Shown here: piece after piece, positions 9,690 to 20,771 of the stretch
How positions within the stretch are numbered: position 1 is the first letter of the stretch
How the letters are laid out: each line of letters opens with the position of its first letter
Origin: Fragum whitleyi
Taxonomy: Eukaryota; Mollusca; Bivalvia; Cardiida; Cardiidae
Assembly (NCBI GenBank): GCA_948146395.1
Contig: OX411546.1
Span: 19,671,158-19,735,157 of the forward strand
Reading direction: 5' to 3'
Length of the DNA: 64,000 nucleotides
The notes under the pieces: model-generated
Told to the model about the DNA's origin: nothing
Databases searched by the model: none
The model's input: the letters and a program-made list of their open reading frames with translations, nothing else
Program-made: the position numbers and the translations under genes

Positions 9690-10470
9690 CGCTTACAATA
9701 ATGGGATGATGGAACGTGAAATATGGCCTAATTGGTGGCTTTTATGCACTAATACTTCATTTATAACAGACACAGTGCCTCAATTGCTTTCTAAGAAAGT
9801 CAATTCATGGCATTACGTATTAAAAATATGAGTATAGTTGCACGATAGTGAAAAGTGTTATTATTTGCTGCGACTTCGATTTCGTAATTGTAGTGTTGCG
9901 TAAGCTTCTTTCGATGAACCGCGTCATTAAGCCGCCAGACCGTTCTTCAGTCGTCAAAGAAGTACATAGTGCAAGGATTAAACGAAAATTACCAAACTAC
10001 CGACCAAAACATTTGTGGGGCCCTTACTCAGTTCCCCACTCATCCGTTTCGAATTCTTGATCAATCCATTCAAAAACGCCCTAAAATCACTGTTTTTGCA
10101 CTAGGCTGTTTTATCTGTAACTAGAATTCATGTTCATTCTATTTTGAATATTTTTTTAAAAGCGACTTCCGGTTGTCCACTGCTGGAACAAACTTCTCTT
10201 GTCACTTAACTACTAATTTTGTCACCAAAAATAATTTGGCATATATTTCTATACTTGTGTCGGATTTTTGGTTGGTCAATCAGTATGTTGCTACATGTAG
10301 AAACGGCATAAATTTTGACTCCCTACATTCGAAGCCTTTCTAAATCACCCACTTAACGTTTAACTCATTTACATCAAACACTTACTCAAATAATTCAGAA
10401 GCGTTCCGAAACCACTAGAAAATACCCGATAATCTTTTTCAATTTCTTCCCAACTTTTAAACCAAACAAA
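9690..10470. other. Nothing recognised
   Basis: AT-rich sequence with one 70-codon plus-strand frame at 9,848-10,060 that I cannot identify. Near 10,330-10,430 there are J-like ACTCA words without ends. Confidence 0.4.
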
Positions 10471-10716
10471 ATATGAGCCAGTGCGTGACATTTCCAACAA
10501 TTTGAAATATTCGTGAGGAGCAAACGCTGAGAAGCGCAGAAAGCCACTTACTGTAAAAATAAAGTAACCTGATGAACCACAGATACTTGGAGACCTTATA
10601 TATTGCCTAAACGCAGAGTAAAGATCCTGGACAGACTGTGCGGGTGCACAGGCTGGCCAGAGTCTTTGCATTGCGCATATTTGAAATAGTTGGAAATCTC
10701 ACGCACAGGCTCATAT
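10471..10716. mobile_element. U-family MITE, best copy
   Basis: Terminal inverted repeats of about 40 bp: left ATATGAGCCAGTGCGTGACA and right, in reverse, ATATGAGCCTGTGCGTGAGA, both continuing TTTCCAAC(A/T)ATTT. The interior has an inverted repeat around CCGCACAGTCTG. No coding frame belongs to it. Confidence 0.78.
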
Positions 10717-10872
10717 ATTTTATTTCTATATTCTGGTTATAATTTGGAAGCGTCCGCGAAGACACATTATTTGTCTAGAAGAAAACGTATGCCTTTTTAA
10801 AGGGACGCAATAAAATATCAACAATTTCGTCGAAATTGATTTTTTTTATTTCGAAATGATAACAATGATAGC

Positions 10873-11161
10873 CAACGCTACTAGTTAAAGTCACTAACGT
10901 CAAACCATCATATTCTTGTATAAATATCTTAAGATTCTTAAATAACGGCCGAAAAAATCTCAATTTTTGAGAATGATTCGTCATTCTCAAAAATTGAGAT
11001 TTTTCAGCCGTTATTTACTGTAAAAGATATAAATGTACAGTGCTAGTTTTTCTAACACTGTTTCCGCCTAACAAAATGCACGATTTTGTTACATACCCAT
11101 TCGCCGTACATACATCCGATTCTGTTGCAGTTTACGGAAATGGCCGAGTGATGTTCCGAAT
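10873..11161 (+). mobile_element. B-family MITE, 5'-truncated copy
   Basis: It matches the complete B copies at 21,605-22,042 and 23,093-23,531 from CAACGCTACT onward. It includes the long central hairpin (about 10,944-11,013; arms AATCTCAATTTTTGAGAATGA) and the right end GGCCGAGTGATGTTCCGAA. The first ~180 bp are replaced by unrelated sequence. Confidence 0.78.
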
Positions 11162-11695
11162 TGGTCACAGGCGCTCTCCAAGACTTGCACGATTTGGTAT
11201 TCAGATGAGATAAATTAGAAAATCGATGCCTCTTTCAGAATTATAACACAAACGATATTTATTTTGTTATTTTTTCTTGAAACTTCTTGGAGGCATTAAT
11301 CTGCCAATACTTTCCCAACCTAATCGGTCACTACTAAGCTTTTACGACAAAATTAGAATTTTATTCGTGGGCGAGAATAAAGGTCGTATGTACGGTTTTA
11401 TTCAAGGTGTTGATACATCACTTTGGTCGACACCAAGCTTCTTTTGGTTGTTTCTGGAAAAAGTTTATATTCTACGTAAAAGCCGACAAACTACATTTCA
11501 ATCATTTTATGCGAATCACGAGATCTACTAATTTTTCACACCACGCTACTGTAGTTTGGCGATAGATATCAAAGATGACTTGAATTAAGTTTACCCTTCA
11601 AAATAAGTTCTTTGACAAGAATTAACATCGATTTTTCTCATTAAGTACACAATCAAAGATGACCGTATATTTTCTAAATCAGTATTACAGTTAAT
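11162..11695. other. Nothing recognised
   Basis: One plus-strand frame of 84 codons (11,277-11,531) resembles no family I know. No repeat is evident. Confidence 0.4.
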
Positions 11696-12122
11696 CACAT
11701 CGTAAAATTGACACTAATCTTGACCAAAACCATTCCAAATCATTCGCTCAACACTCCAATTATTCATCCAATCACTCACTTAAACCATTCAAAAACGATC
11801 AAAAATTTTCTAAAACCATTAAAAATTGTTCACAATTACCGACATTTCATTCAAACCGATCAAACCATTGAACATTGTTCTTAGCATAAGTTGATTCTAA
11901 AGCGTCCGTTTAGCCCGAAAGGTACAAAGGCATGAAACTACGATGTTTTTATTAATGGGAGATAATTAATCATCCTTAGTTTCGTACAATTTAGATGAAA
12001 TAAGCGATATGTATTACCTTCCTATAAATTCATTCAAAACTCGCTCCACACACTCTTTCAAAATCATTCAAAAATCGTTCCAAAATCATTCAACTTGTCA
12101 ATTTTACGATGTTTTAATTGTA
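11696..12122 (+). mobile_element. J-family MITE J6
   Basis: TACAGTTAATCACATCGTAA on the left and ACGATGTTTTAATTGTA on the right. Dense ATTCA words sit at both ends and a remnant hairpin at the centre. Confidence 0.8.
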
Positions 12123-12235
12123 GTCTTTTTTATTAAAGAAATCTCTTGTTTTGCAATGAATTTCTCGAATGCCTTTCTTTAAAAGGCATTAACGTCAAAT
12201 TACTGTAATATGCATTCCTCGAATATCTCTTGCAG

Positions 12236-12450
12236 TTTAATTCTTTTTTTTTATGCTTTTTGGTGGTTTATCGAGAAAAAACGGAAGATTATCACTTGAT
12301 AATCTCACCGCTAAAAGCAGTGAAATTATCAAAAATTTATACCCTACTTTTGTGCATTTCAACCTATCTGACGTCATCTACGCGGGGCGAAAAAAGTGAC
12401 GTCACAATGAACGTTGCATAGCAATCACGCGCAAAATGACGCGCTTTACG

Positions 12451-12484
<34 letters not shown>

Positions 12485-12686
12485 TCATTTTTGCATAAAA
12501 GAAATAGAAAATTTTGTCTCAGTTTTGCATAAAAGAAATAGAATAATCGTTTGTTTTCGAGTAAGATCGATTAATATTTCATTTTGTGAACAACAAAAAC
12601 TATATTTTCACTCGTGAAAATATAGCTTTTGTTGTTCACTCAATAAAATATAAATCGATCTTACACTGAAACAAACGATTATCCTC
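12236..12686 (+). mobile_element. C-family element C1 (CRE pair plus double-hairpin tail)
   Basis: It opens near ATGCTTTTTGGTGGTTTATC, then a small hairpin around GATAATCTCACCGC, then two perfect TGACGTCA octamers at 12,369 and 12,397 (28 bp apart). After a 33-base T run (12,451-12,483), a nested inverted repeat occupies 12,541-12,686: outer arms AATAATCGTTTGTTT, inner arms CTATATTTTCACTCG. The end is CGATTATCCTCT. Non-coding. Superfamily not certain. Confidence 0.75.
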
Positions 12687-12909
12687 TTCATGGAAAATAC
12701 GAGAAGAAACAAAACAAGCGAAGCATAGCATTGCACAACAAGCGACATTTTGAATAAGGATCTTCCAGTGTCGCCAAATGAATTAGTTGTTGTTGAGAAA
12801 TCTCTTTGTCTCTGACCCATGAAAGAGAAGTAACGGCGAATGAGAACTTATGCCTAATGGGGTATAGAATTTCAATGATTAACGTTAACCTTGAAACTGC
12901 AGATGTGTT
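12687..12909. other. Flank including duplicated segment A (12,820-12,909)
   Basis: The first part is unassigned. From about 12,820 it matches 380-485 of this window and is then interrupted by C2. Confidence 0.5.
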
Positions 12910-13246
12910 TTTCTTTAATGCTTTTCGGTGGTTTATCAAGAAATAACGATAGATTATCACTTGATTATCTCATCGCAAAAGCAGTGAGATAATCAAAAAC
13001 TTATACTATGCTTTGATGCATTTCATTCTATCTGACGTCATCTATGCGGGGCGAAATAAATGACGTCACAATGAACGCAATCGCGCGCTTTACGAAAATA
13101 TGTCCTAGAAATTTCACATTTTGTCTCACTTTTGCAATAAAGAAATAGAATAATTGTTTATTCTTCGAGTAAGATCGATTTATATAGCATTTCGTGTGGT
13201 TCACTCAATGAATATAAATCGATCTGAAACAAACAATTATCCTCTA
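12910..13246 (+). mobile_element. C-family element C2
   Basis: Same layout as C1: CTTTAATGCTTTTCGGTGG start, TGACGTCA at 13,033 and 13,061, and a shortened palindrome tail ending AATTATCCTCT. It interrupts segment A; the uninterrupted paralogue lies at about 380-520. Confidence 0.75.
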
Positions 13247-13854
13247 TGTGTTATTTGATTTGTTCTTTAATCAATATACATGCAGTTTTTTGGTGTGATT
13301 GGTGGATGTGTAATCACTAACCGTTAGTATGCTGAACAAGGAATATTACTGCTTTGGTAGGAGGTTCAGACTGCGACCAGGCACGTGAGACGTCTTATAG
13401 ATCATCTTTATGCTCACCTATGTATGCTCTGACGTCAAGGGAATACATGTAGTTTGTATTATATAGGCGTTTATGTTCGCTTTGTTCATATCGACTTGTA
13501 AAATGAATGCTTACAGCAATATTTAAACCAGAAAAATCCCTATTACATAAGGTTTTCTTTGATCAGAAGTTACAGCTTAACAGGAGGTCGCGAGGCACAT
13601 TTTTATTTGGAGACGCCACAAAGCTTGCTTCATTTTTCAGGTCGAAACTGAATTTCTAAACTTTTTGTTTCACAGCATTTTTACAGACAAAGTAGGGATA
13701 AATGTACGCGTATATGGCCTTATGACAGACTTCATTTTGGGTTTGAAGATAACAAACTGTCAGACATGTATGTATATACGCAAAAGTTCATTTTACCCAT
13801 GCTGTGATCTGAAAAGATCCTGACTCTTCCTGAAGTTAGTGGTTTTTTTTCTTT
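13247..13854. other. Nothing recognised after 13,280
   Basis: 13,247-13,280 completes segment A. The remainder is AT-rich and without a gene or clear repeat. Confidence 0.4.
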
Positions 13855-14057
13855 TGAATGCTTGGTGATGGATCTATACGATCAAGAATTTCTCCAAATA
13901 TTTCAGCATCGACTCTAAGAAAACTTTTGTATCCTTTTGCGTCATCTCTGTTCAGCTCTTGCAGTAGGTTTTCATACTGTTAATAATGAGGTCATCCTGT
14001 TACGCGAGGGTTTACCAGGACTTGTCTGCGTTGTTGTGGCCTCCTAAGCCTATATTA
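13855..14057 (-). repeat. Segment X, inverted copy
   Basis: Reverse complement of 963-1,163 with scattered differences, for example GCAGTAGGTTTTCATACTG against its counterpart near 1,040. Confidence 0.7.
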
Positions 14058-14499
14058 TACAGTTAACAACATCGTGAAATTGACAAGGTGAATGATTTTG
14101 GAATGATTAAGGAATGAAATCGATTGAGTATGTGGAGCGAGTTTTGAGTGATATTAATGGGAGGTGATCCAATATCGCAAATTTTGTTCAGGATGAACAA
14201 AGTTTGCGATATTGATTACCTCCCTTTAATATAATATGCATACGAGTTCTATAGATAGCTTCATATTTCTTCAAAAACGTATTAGACGATTAAAATTTGA
14301 ATTATGACAGTGAAATCTCGATTTCTCTCTATCCAAATTTATTTTGAATGACGTTGTTGATTCTATATTTTTTAAATGGGTTTGAGCGTTTTTGAATGGT
14401 TTGAGAGAGTGTTCGGAAAAAATGAATGAAGCGCTGAGTGAGCGATTTTGAATGGTTTTGAATGAGGAGAATGTCAATTTTACGATGTAACTAACTGTA
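14058..14499 (-). mobile_element. J-family MITE J7, best-preserved copy
   Basis: 442 bp flanked by TA. Left end TACAGTTAACAACATCGTGA; right end, in reverse, TACAGTTAGTTACATCGTAA. The central hairpin arms are ATATCGCAAATTTTGTTC and GAACAAAGTTTGCGATAT. Both subterminal zones repeat GAATGA/GAGTGA every 8-12 bases, a pattern often seen where a transposase binds. No ORF of its own; the Tc1/mariner-like TA target is the only superfamily hint. Confidence 0.85.
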
Positions 14500-14943
14500 A
14501 GATATTTGGCTTTCTCGCCCTCTATTTTCATCACGGCTATGAGTCTGTCCCTTTGGACATCTATCCCCCTGGCCGAAAGCTGATATTGCTCAATTACCAT
14601 GCCGAGTAATCTCAAAAAAGTTAAATCTACAAGTGATAATTCTTTTATCAGTACACTATGATATCCGACCTAGACTAGAATACGATCAGCTCGGTCCGGT
14701 CGGGTGAAGATATCGAGTCGATCCGGTATCGATCGTGTAGGGCTCGAGTTAAGGTCGGGATGATCGGATGGACGGCCGGGCTTCGATCGAGAGAGGGCCG
14801 TGAATGCTCGTGTAGAGGTCGAACGAATAGAAGCCGCTCCATTGCCTTGGACAAAAATATGGGCGGGTACAATCGGGGAATTTAGGCGATCGGGTTGATC
14901 GGATCGATGTTTAACATGTGAAGATACATGTTATACATGTACT

Positions 14944-15204
14944 TATAATATAACCTACGTCGCCGGAGTGAAATAACCCCGTTGAATATTTTTGATATTA
15001 CACGGGTGTTATCACACTAGTGGACTAACTATGCAAATGAGCTCAGAGCGAATAGCAACCGCTATTTTGTAACCGCGAATGTGACGTCATAATCTTTGTT
15101 TTGTGACGTCATTTTTAAACGGCGTTATAAGTTTCGCGGAAAATTGAAACGCCCAAAATTCGTGGTCATATTATAAATAAATTATAATATTTGTGCTCAT
15201 AAAA
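14944..15204 (+). mobile_element. D-family element, head half (D1a)
   Basis: It matches the first ~260 bp of the complete D copies (CGCCGGAGTGAAATAACCCC start). It contains ATTACACGGGTGTTATCACAC and perfect TGACGTCA octamers at 15,082 and 15,104 (22 bp apart). It stops at TGTGCTCATAAAA, before the tail hairpin. Confidence 0.75.
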
Positions 15205-15474
15205 TTGTGGCATTTTCTACAAAATTAAAAAGAGATAAATGTATCCTTGCATGAAATTTTGATCAAAGATGTATCCTTGCAAAAAAAAATGGTTTAATCA
15301 AAGTCGTGAAGGTACTTAGGTTGGACGCTTTTGGTGTTATTCGGGTTAAAAGAACGAGACGAAAAGGGAATATATACCGCGGGTACAATCATGGAATTTA
15401 GGCGATCGAGTTGATCGGATCGATAGTGGGAACCTAGCATAACCGGCGTCCGAAAATTTTACATTCGTCATATA

Positions 15475-15598
15475 TATAGAGGATATTGAATCAGTGGTCA
15501 TTGAATACAGAATTTATTAAACGAGTCATCTATAAACAGATAAAAACGAGGCTGCGCCGAGTTTTTATCTGTTTTAGATGACGAGTTTAATAAATTTA
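15475..15598 (-). mobile_element. D-family element, tail hairpin half (D1b), inverted
   Basis: On the minus strand it runs through the GATAAAAACTCGGCGCAGCC hairpin and ends TTCAATATCCTCTA. This is the part missing from D1a, but in opposite orientation and 270 bp away. Confidence 0.72.
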
Positions 15599-15787
15599 GA
15601 TTAGTTTATATGTATACGGTTTTCGCTCGATGGCATAAATTTGAAAGAAACGAAAAGATATTTTACAAATTAATGGAGGTGTGCATCTTACAATTCCAAT
15701 CACACTCATGTATTAATCTCCTTTGGGCATTCGTACAGTTGCAAGTTTATACATGAGTCTGATTTCGGTTTAAAGTGTCATACCACT

Positions 15788-16375
15788 ATGAATTAAAAAA
15801 AACAATGAACTTTTCAGCTCTCAAAGGAATTCAAATATATTCGGTAGTTTGAAAATAAAACAGCAATCTTAATTTGTCAAGATCATGTTTTGCTCTTTGT
15901 TGTATGTCTTTATTTTCCCATTATCATTCGTCAAATGAAAAATACGCGTTCACGTGCATACTTGCGCCAATTATATAAGTTTTTTTTAAGATTTTTTCAA
16001 AGTAAAATAATGATTTTGTCCGTCCGTCTACATGTTAACTTCCCCCCTATCACACCTTGTTGTTTCTATAATAAACGGAACAACGAATTGTCCTTCTAAA
16101 AATAGTTCTGATGTGCATTAAGGTCGAGACAAAAGTGAACGATTTCAAGTCAGCCGTTTTTCTATAAAATCGTGTATTTCTTTAAAATTAATTTTGTCTA
16201 TGTAATTTACTTGTCAGCGATTTCGAAATGAGTGTATTCTGTCTTTGTTCAAAAAAACATTTGACCAGATATTGATAATCATCTATTTTTTTCTGAACCC
16301 CAAACTCCCTTATTCAGACCAATTAAAATGAATGATTAAACGAAATCGTTGCATTTTTCTCATGGAAAACTCAGT
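15788..16375. other. Nothing recognised
   Basis: AT-rich; one 69-codon plus-strand frame at 15,890-16,099 with no recognisable domain. Confidence 0.4.
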
Positions 16376-17095
16376 AAACAGAGGTTATTATAGGGTTGAT
16401 TCACGCTTTTGACTGCGTTAACATTTGCAGAGACCCGAAAAATGGTTTAACGCCGGAGTGCGAAGCACAAGGGCGTTAAAGCATTTTGAGAGTCTCTGCA
16501 AATGATAACGCCCCAAAAAACGTGAATTGACGCTTTATTGCATAAAAAGATACATTAGAGTATAAATTCAAACAGAAATTGCGAAATAATTTCATAGAAA
16601 CATTATGAAACCAGTTACAAACTTACGATTATGCCGGAATTAATTACGTCATGCATTACACCCCCCATTTTGTTTATATCGACGTAGAATGATTAATTTA
16701 TGACGTCACATAATTTAACGCGGGAATTAGAGCAACGTCTGTAGGTATGCTCTATCATAATGTTGGACATAATAATTTTCACGTATTTTACTTATCAATG
16801 CGTAAAGTCTTCTAAATCTTATTTTTGTTGTATTTTGAGCAGAATGCATAAAACATCCTTTTAGGGAAAGAACAAAATATTTCAGAAAAAATTATAAGAT
16901 TCATTGTAATTGATTAAATTATATAAGCCCAAATCGCAGATAATTAAGTAAAAAAAGCGGGGCGTTAACGGCACGTTAATTTACTGATTTATTCACGTTT
17001 TCTCCCGTTAACGCCCGGGTTTTGTCCGTTAACGTATGCCTTTAACAACCTGAAAACGTTTATTTTATGCAATAATAACGTATAAATACGTGAAA
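16376..17095 (-). mobile_element. E-family element (double-hairpin tail, CRE-like sites)
   Basis: Read on the minus strand it has inverted GTTAACG-rich sequence at the head, TGACGTCA (16,701-16,708) and a TTACGTCA relative (16,644-16,651). The nested hairpin tail spans 16,395-16,540: outer arms GATTCACG/CGTGAATT, middle arms TTTGCAGAGAC/GTCTCTGCAAA, inner arms TTTAACGCC/GGGCGTTAAA, apex GTGC-GAA-GCAC. The end is TAATAACCTCTG. The sequence differs from C and D but the plan is the same. One copy only in this window. Confidence 0.62.
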
Positions 17096-17739
17096 TTGAA
17101 GTTTAAAATGACGTGACCGTCGATATGCCAATAAGCATGTCCATTTAAGGAAAAATGGTCATTTATTGTGGCGAAAGTTTAGTGTAAAACTATGTGTTTT
17201 TTCTAAATGTTTACATTTTCTTACTACTTCACAGCCTTCTCCGTCCCTCGTGATTAAGAGCAGAAAAAATGAAAATATCAACATTAACTAAATAGACAAA
17301 ACCGTTATTCTGAAACCATGTATCTGGGGTTTTTTTTATTATTATTATTCTATTTTTTGATTTACAGGTAGTTTTTCAATTGCGCAAAATATTATGGATA
17401 TTTAAAAGTATCTCATATAATGCTCTGTTTTATGTTTTAGTCCCACACATTCCACTTGCATTTATAAACTGGTACGCTTTTTTTAAGCAAATAGAATGTA
17501 TTCTTCCAGTTTGGGTTACGAGGCCGACCGAACTCGGTGCGTAATGGATGGATTGGTTTAATCACAACCATATCATTGTGTAAATTAAAAGAAAAAACAT
17601 AAATTAAAATAGCTTAATCAATCTTATTAAGATCAATGGGTTGAAAAAGTATAAATGATGTGAGTGAGAAACAAACTCGTTGGAAAATTCATTGAAAGTG
17701 TAAATAGATTAAACAAAATTAGTAAATCAGACCCTAAGG
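17096..17739. other. Nothing recognised
   Basis: AT-rich DNA with a GTTTTTTTTATTATTATTATT run near 17,330. No gene. Confidence 0.4.
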
Positions 17740-17875
17740 TGCATCACCTGTCCTGCATTCAGGATGACAAAAACGATTCAAACTGTTTTCAAATAAGACC
17801 CCGCTTTGCACGTGCACTTGCTTGCAAAGCGGAGTATAATTTGTTTACAGCGTTTTATACATCCTGAACGTAGGT
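17740..17875. mobile_element. L-family palindrome
   Basis: Ends CCTGCATTCAGGATGAC and its near complement CATCCTGAACG. Arms CCCCGCTTTGCACGTG and GCAAGCAAGTGCACG fold on each other. A 67-codon frame across it is a by-product. Confidence 0.72.
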
Positions 17876-18109
17876 CTGGATCCACTATCATGGTTATGAT
17901 ATACTAGTCAAGTTAAAATGCAAGTTTACGTAACATTAAAACAGTTCAGACATTTCGATTGAGCTTGTACTGCTTAAGGCACAAATGCTTGTCATTTGTG
18001 GAGAGTCTGGTTCCAATATAATTAACGCACGTCAAAGTAAAAGATCACACGGAAACTTCTAAGGCTGTATACAATAATTCATCAGAATATTACTCCATTC
18101 ATATTACAA
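17876..18109. other. Nothing recognised
   Basis: Short unassigned AT-rich spacer between the L palindrome and the tandem-core element. Confidence 0.35.
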
Positions 18110-18985
18110 TTAAGCTCACCTGAGCACAAAGCTCAGGATGAGCTTTTGTGATCGTCCAATGTCCGTCGCAGTCGTCTAAGATTACTAACAACGTCTTTTA
18201 CTCTTTAATCGTTCGACAAATTTTGATGAAACTTGGTAGGAATATTCCTTGGGTCTAACTCTAATAAAGTTGTTCAAATTATTGAAATATACTCTTGACT
18301 CGGATTTCCACGGAAACTAAATATGAGAATCTTTTAAGATCTTCCTTCCAGAAAACAGAAGGCAGACAGCTTTCATATTTGGTATGTAGCATCATCTAGT
18401 GGACCCCTACCAACTTTGTTCATATTATGACCCCTGGATCGTATTTCGGCTCCGCCAAGGCACAACTTGTTAGATAAAGTCTTCAAACTTCTTCTTTCTC
18501 TTTAATCAGAAGGCAGATAGTGTTCATTTTTTTAAAAATATTATTAATTTATTTATTTGTACATAACGTCACACAATAGACCTTTGATATCAAGTTTGTT
18601 CATAGCATGCCTCCGATATGAAATTTGGGCTCCGCCAATGTATATCATGTTTTACATAGAAATAAAATGGCGTCTTTATATTCTCTGGAACTAGAAGGTA
18701 GACTGCTAGAAACTTGATGTTTAGCTTCATTAAAATCTACATATATGAACTTTGTTCATGTCACGCTCCTAGGATCATAATTTTGGGCTCGGCCAATGTA
18801 CAACCAATTTTACATAGAAACAGAGAATAAAATCTTTAAGCTCTAATCTGAAAACAGCCCATGGTATAGAAAAAATACAAATTATATCCTTCATAATGTA
18901 CATCTGTCGATCTTATTCACGTGACGTCCAAGTGATCAAGGAGACTCATCGATCCTCGGCGGAGGCAAATATCCTGTCCTACAAT
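18110..18985 (-). mobile_element. Tandem-core element (177-bp-type units), degraded copy
   Basis: It starts at AAGCTCACCTGAGCAC with a small hairpin, then a segment with TTTGATGAAACTTGG. Three or four diverged units follow that repeat 'AGAAGGCAGACAG...CATATTTGG...TTTGTTCAT...GGGCTCCGCCAA'. It is the reverse orientation of the better copy at 48,100-49,185. Elements with this plan are common in bivalve genomes (from general knowledge, no search run). Confidence 0.65.
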
Positions 18986-19304
18986 TTGCTTCCATCAAAA
19001 GATGAATAATCGTAAACATAAGTGGCAGAACATAATGTAGGCTAAACATGTAGGGTAGGTCTGGCGCGGGGAATGCCTAGAAGCCATTGTTAAGTTCTCC
19101 CATCGCTGAGATATGACTGGCAAATTGTTTCAAACGTGTTGAACTCCATTTAATATAACACCAAACTAAAAAGAAAGATCTGTAACACACGCATTGGGAG
19201 TCATACTCTGTAATAAAAGCTACATCTTTTCTAATGCCACAAACATCATACTGGTCCTATATATATATAGGAAAAGGGTTTTTAAAAAATAAAATTAGTT
19301 GTCT
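18986..19304. other. Nothing recognised
   Basis: Unassigned AT-rich DNA with a short TATATATATA run at about 19,260. Confidence 0.35.
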
Positions 19305-19421
19305 TTAACACAGGTAATTGTTTCATAATCACAAATTTTGTCATATAGGTTATTAAAACCTATATGACACAATTCTGGATTTTTAAACAATTGTGATTAT
19401 GAAAATATTGCCTGTGGTCTA
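19305..19421. mobile_element. Foldback element, ~117 bp
   Basis: Outer arms ACAGGTAATTGTTTCATAAT and its near complement; inner arms TTGTCATATAGGTT and AACCTATATGACAC around AATAA. No other copy found here. Confidence 0.65.
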
Positions 19422-20119
19422 CAGGGTACATAAGGATTAAAAAGAAATCGCTGATCACAAAAAGTTTTTAGGTTCTTTCCCACTTAAAGAAAATTTAATA
19501 TATATCTTTTTGGAGAATTAACAAAAGTGGGATATTTGATAATTTTATACGGAGTGTGTGTTTTTCTCAAAAAACATCATAAAACTTTGACAAATGAAAA
19601 GGTATCAATGTCTACGAGGCGAATGTGGATTTTTTTTTGTCATAAACCACCTGTGGCCTTTATGTTAATTTTTTCGAATCTAAATAAGTAATGAGATAGA
19701 GAACGAATAATAGTACATAATTTCCTTAATCGTAGTAATTACACGCAAAAATGGAACGTTAAAATCTAGAACACTCAATCTTTTTGACTACGTTTAAGAT
19801 GAAAACGTTTGCCAAACATTAAATAAATGGTACTTCGCTTTAAAGATAATAATACGTTCAAAGCGAGGTACCATATTAAAAAGTGAGCCAACGTTTGGCT
19901 TTCTGGCAGAAAAAAATAACAAAAAAGGTGTATTTGCACGTCTCATTGCTTGAAAATCGCGACGAACAAATTCCAAGTCATAAGGATTTCCATTTCCTCT
20001 AGCCATGCCTTAATTTGGTTCATATTGAACGCATAAATCATGTTAAGGGAATCTTAAAACTAGAAAGCCATGAATGGCTTATGTCGCTCCACAGGCTTGA
20101 ATTTCTTGTAATAGCAAAT
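19422..20119. other. Unassigned; L-like foldback at 19,800-19,890
   Basis: The foldback has GGTACTTCGCTTTAAAG against CAAAGCGAGGTACC, resembling a diverged L palindrome. A 70-codon minus frame covers it and is not convincing as a gene. Confidence 0.4.
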
Positions 20120-20755
20120 CTAAGTTTTGGCTAGATTTTTAGATATTTTGGGTTCTACTGATGTTAAAATGATTTTCAAGGTTTTTACTATTATAGCATA
20201 TAGAGAAATGACCTCCGCCCATAAAAGACACATTTTTCATCTGATCACAATAATCTTTGGTAGACTGATAAAGGGTCACCCAAGAATCATTCATGTAAAT
20301 TTTGGTTGAGATCTATCAGTTAGATCCTGAGAAAATGATTCTCAAAGTTTCCACAATATAACATATAGAGAAATGATCTCCGCCCATAAAATACATATTT
20401 TTCGTATGATCACAATAATTTTTTGTAGACTTATAAACGGTCACCCAAGGATCATTCGTGTAAAATTTAATTGGTATCCATCTATTAGAACCTGAGAAAA
20501 GTAACTTTTTACCATATTTGGAAATTAGCCACTCCCATTAAATTCATGTTTTTCATTGGATCAAAATTTCTTGAACAACTTTGAAAGAGGGTCACCCAAG
20601 GATCATTCCTGTGAAGTTTGGTTGAAATCCATCCAGTTGTTTCTGAGGAGAAGATTTTTAAAGAAAAAGTTTACGACCGGACGCACGTACGTACGGACAC
20701 ACGACGGACACAACGCCACGACAATAGCCCCAGTGGCTTTCAGCGAGTGGATCTA
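20120..20755 (+). repeat. Tandem ~165-bp repeat ending in a CGGACG-rich tail
   Basis: Three units share 'ATAGAGAAATGA-CTCCGCCCATAAA', 'TGATCACAATAAT' and 'GGTCACCCAAGGATCATTC'. The last unit runs into ACGACCGGACGCACGTACG and a CAGTGGCTTTCAGCGAGTGG end. The layout resembles the tandem-core element family but the units are different. Confidence 0.68.
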
Positions 20756-20771
20756 AAAATGAATAATAGTC

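Larger units (their letters stand above)
14500..15787. repeat. Duplicated unit K, copy 2, rearranged
   Basis: 14,500-14,925 follows copy 1 (1,537-1,950) directly. 15,205-15,370 is the reverse complement of about 2,070-2,240 of copy 1. 15,385-15,470 again follows copy 1 directly, and 15,598-15,787 matches 2,250-2,440 directly. The D-family pieces at 14,944-15,204 and 15,475-15,598 mark the breakpoints. Confidence 0.65.
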
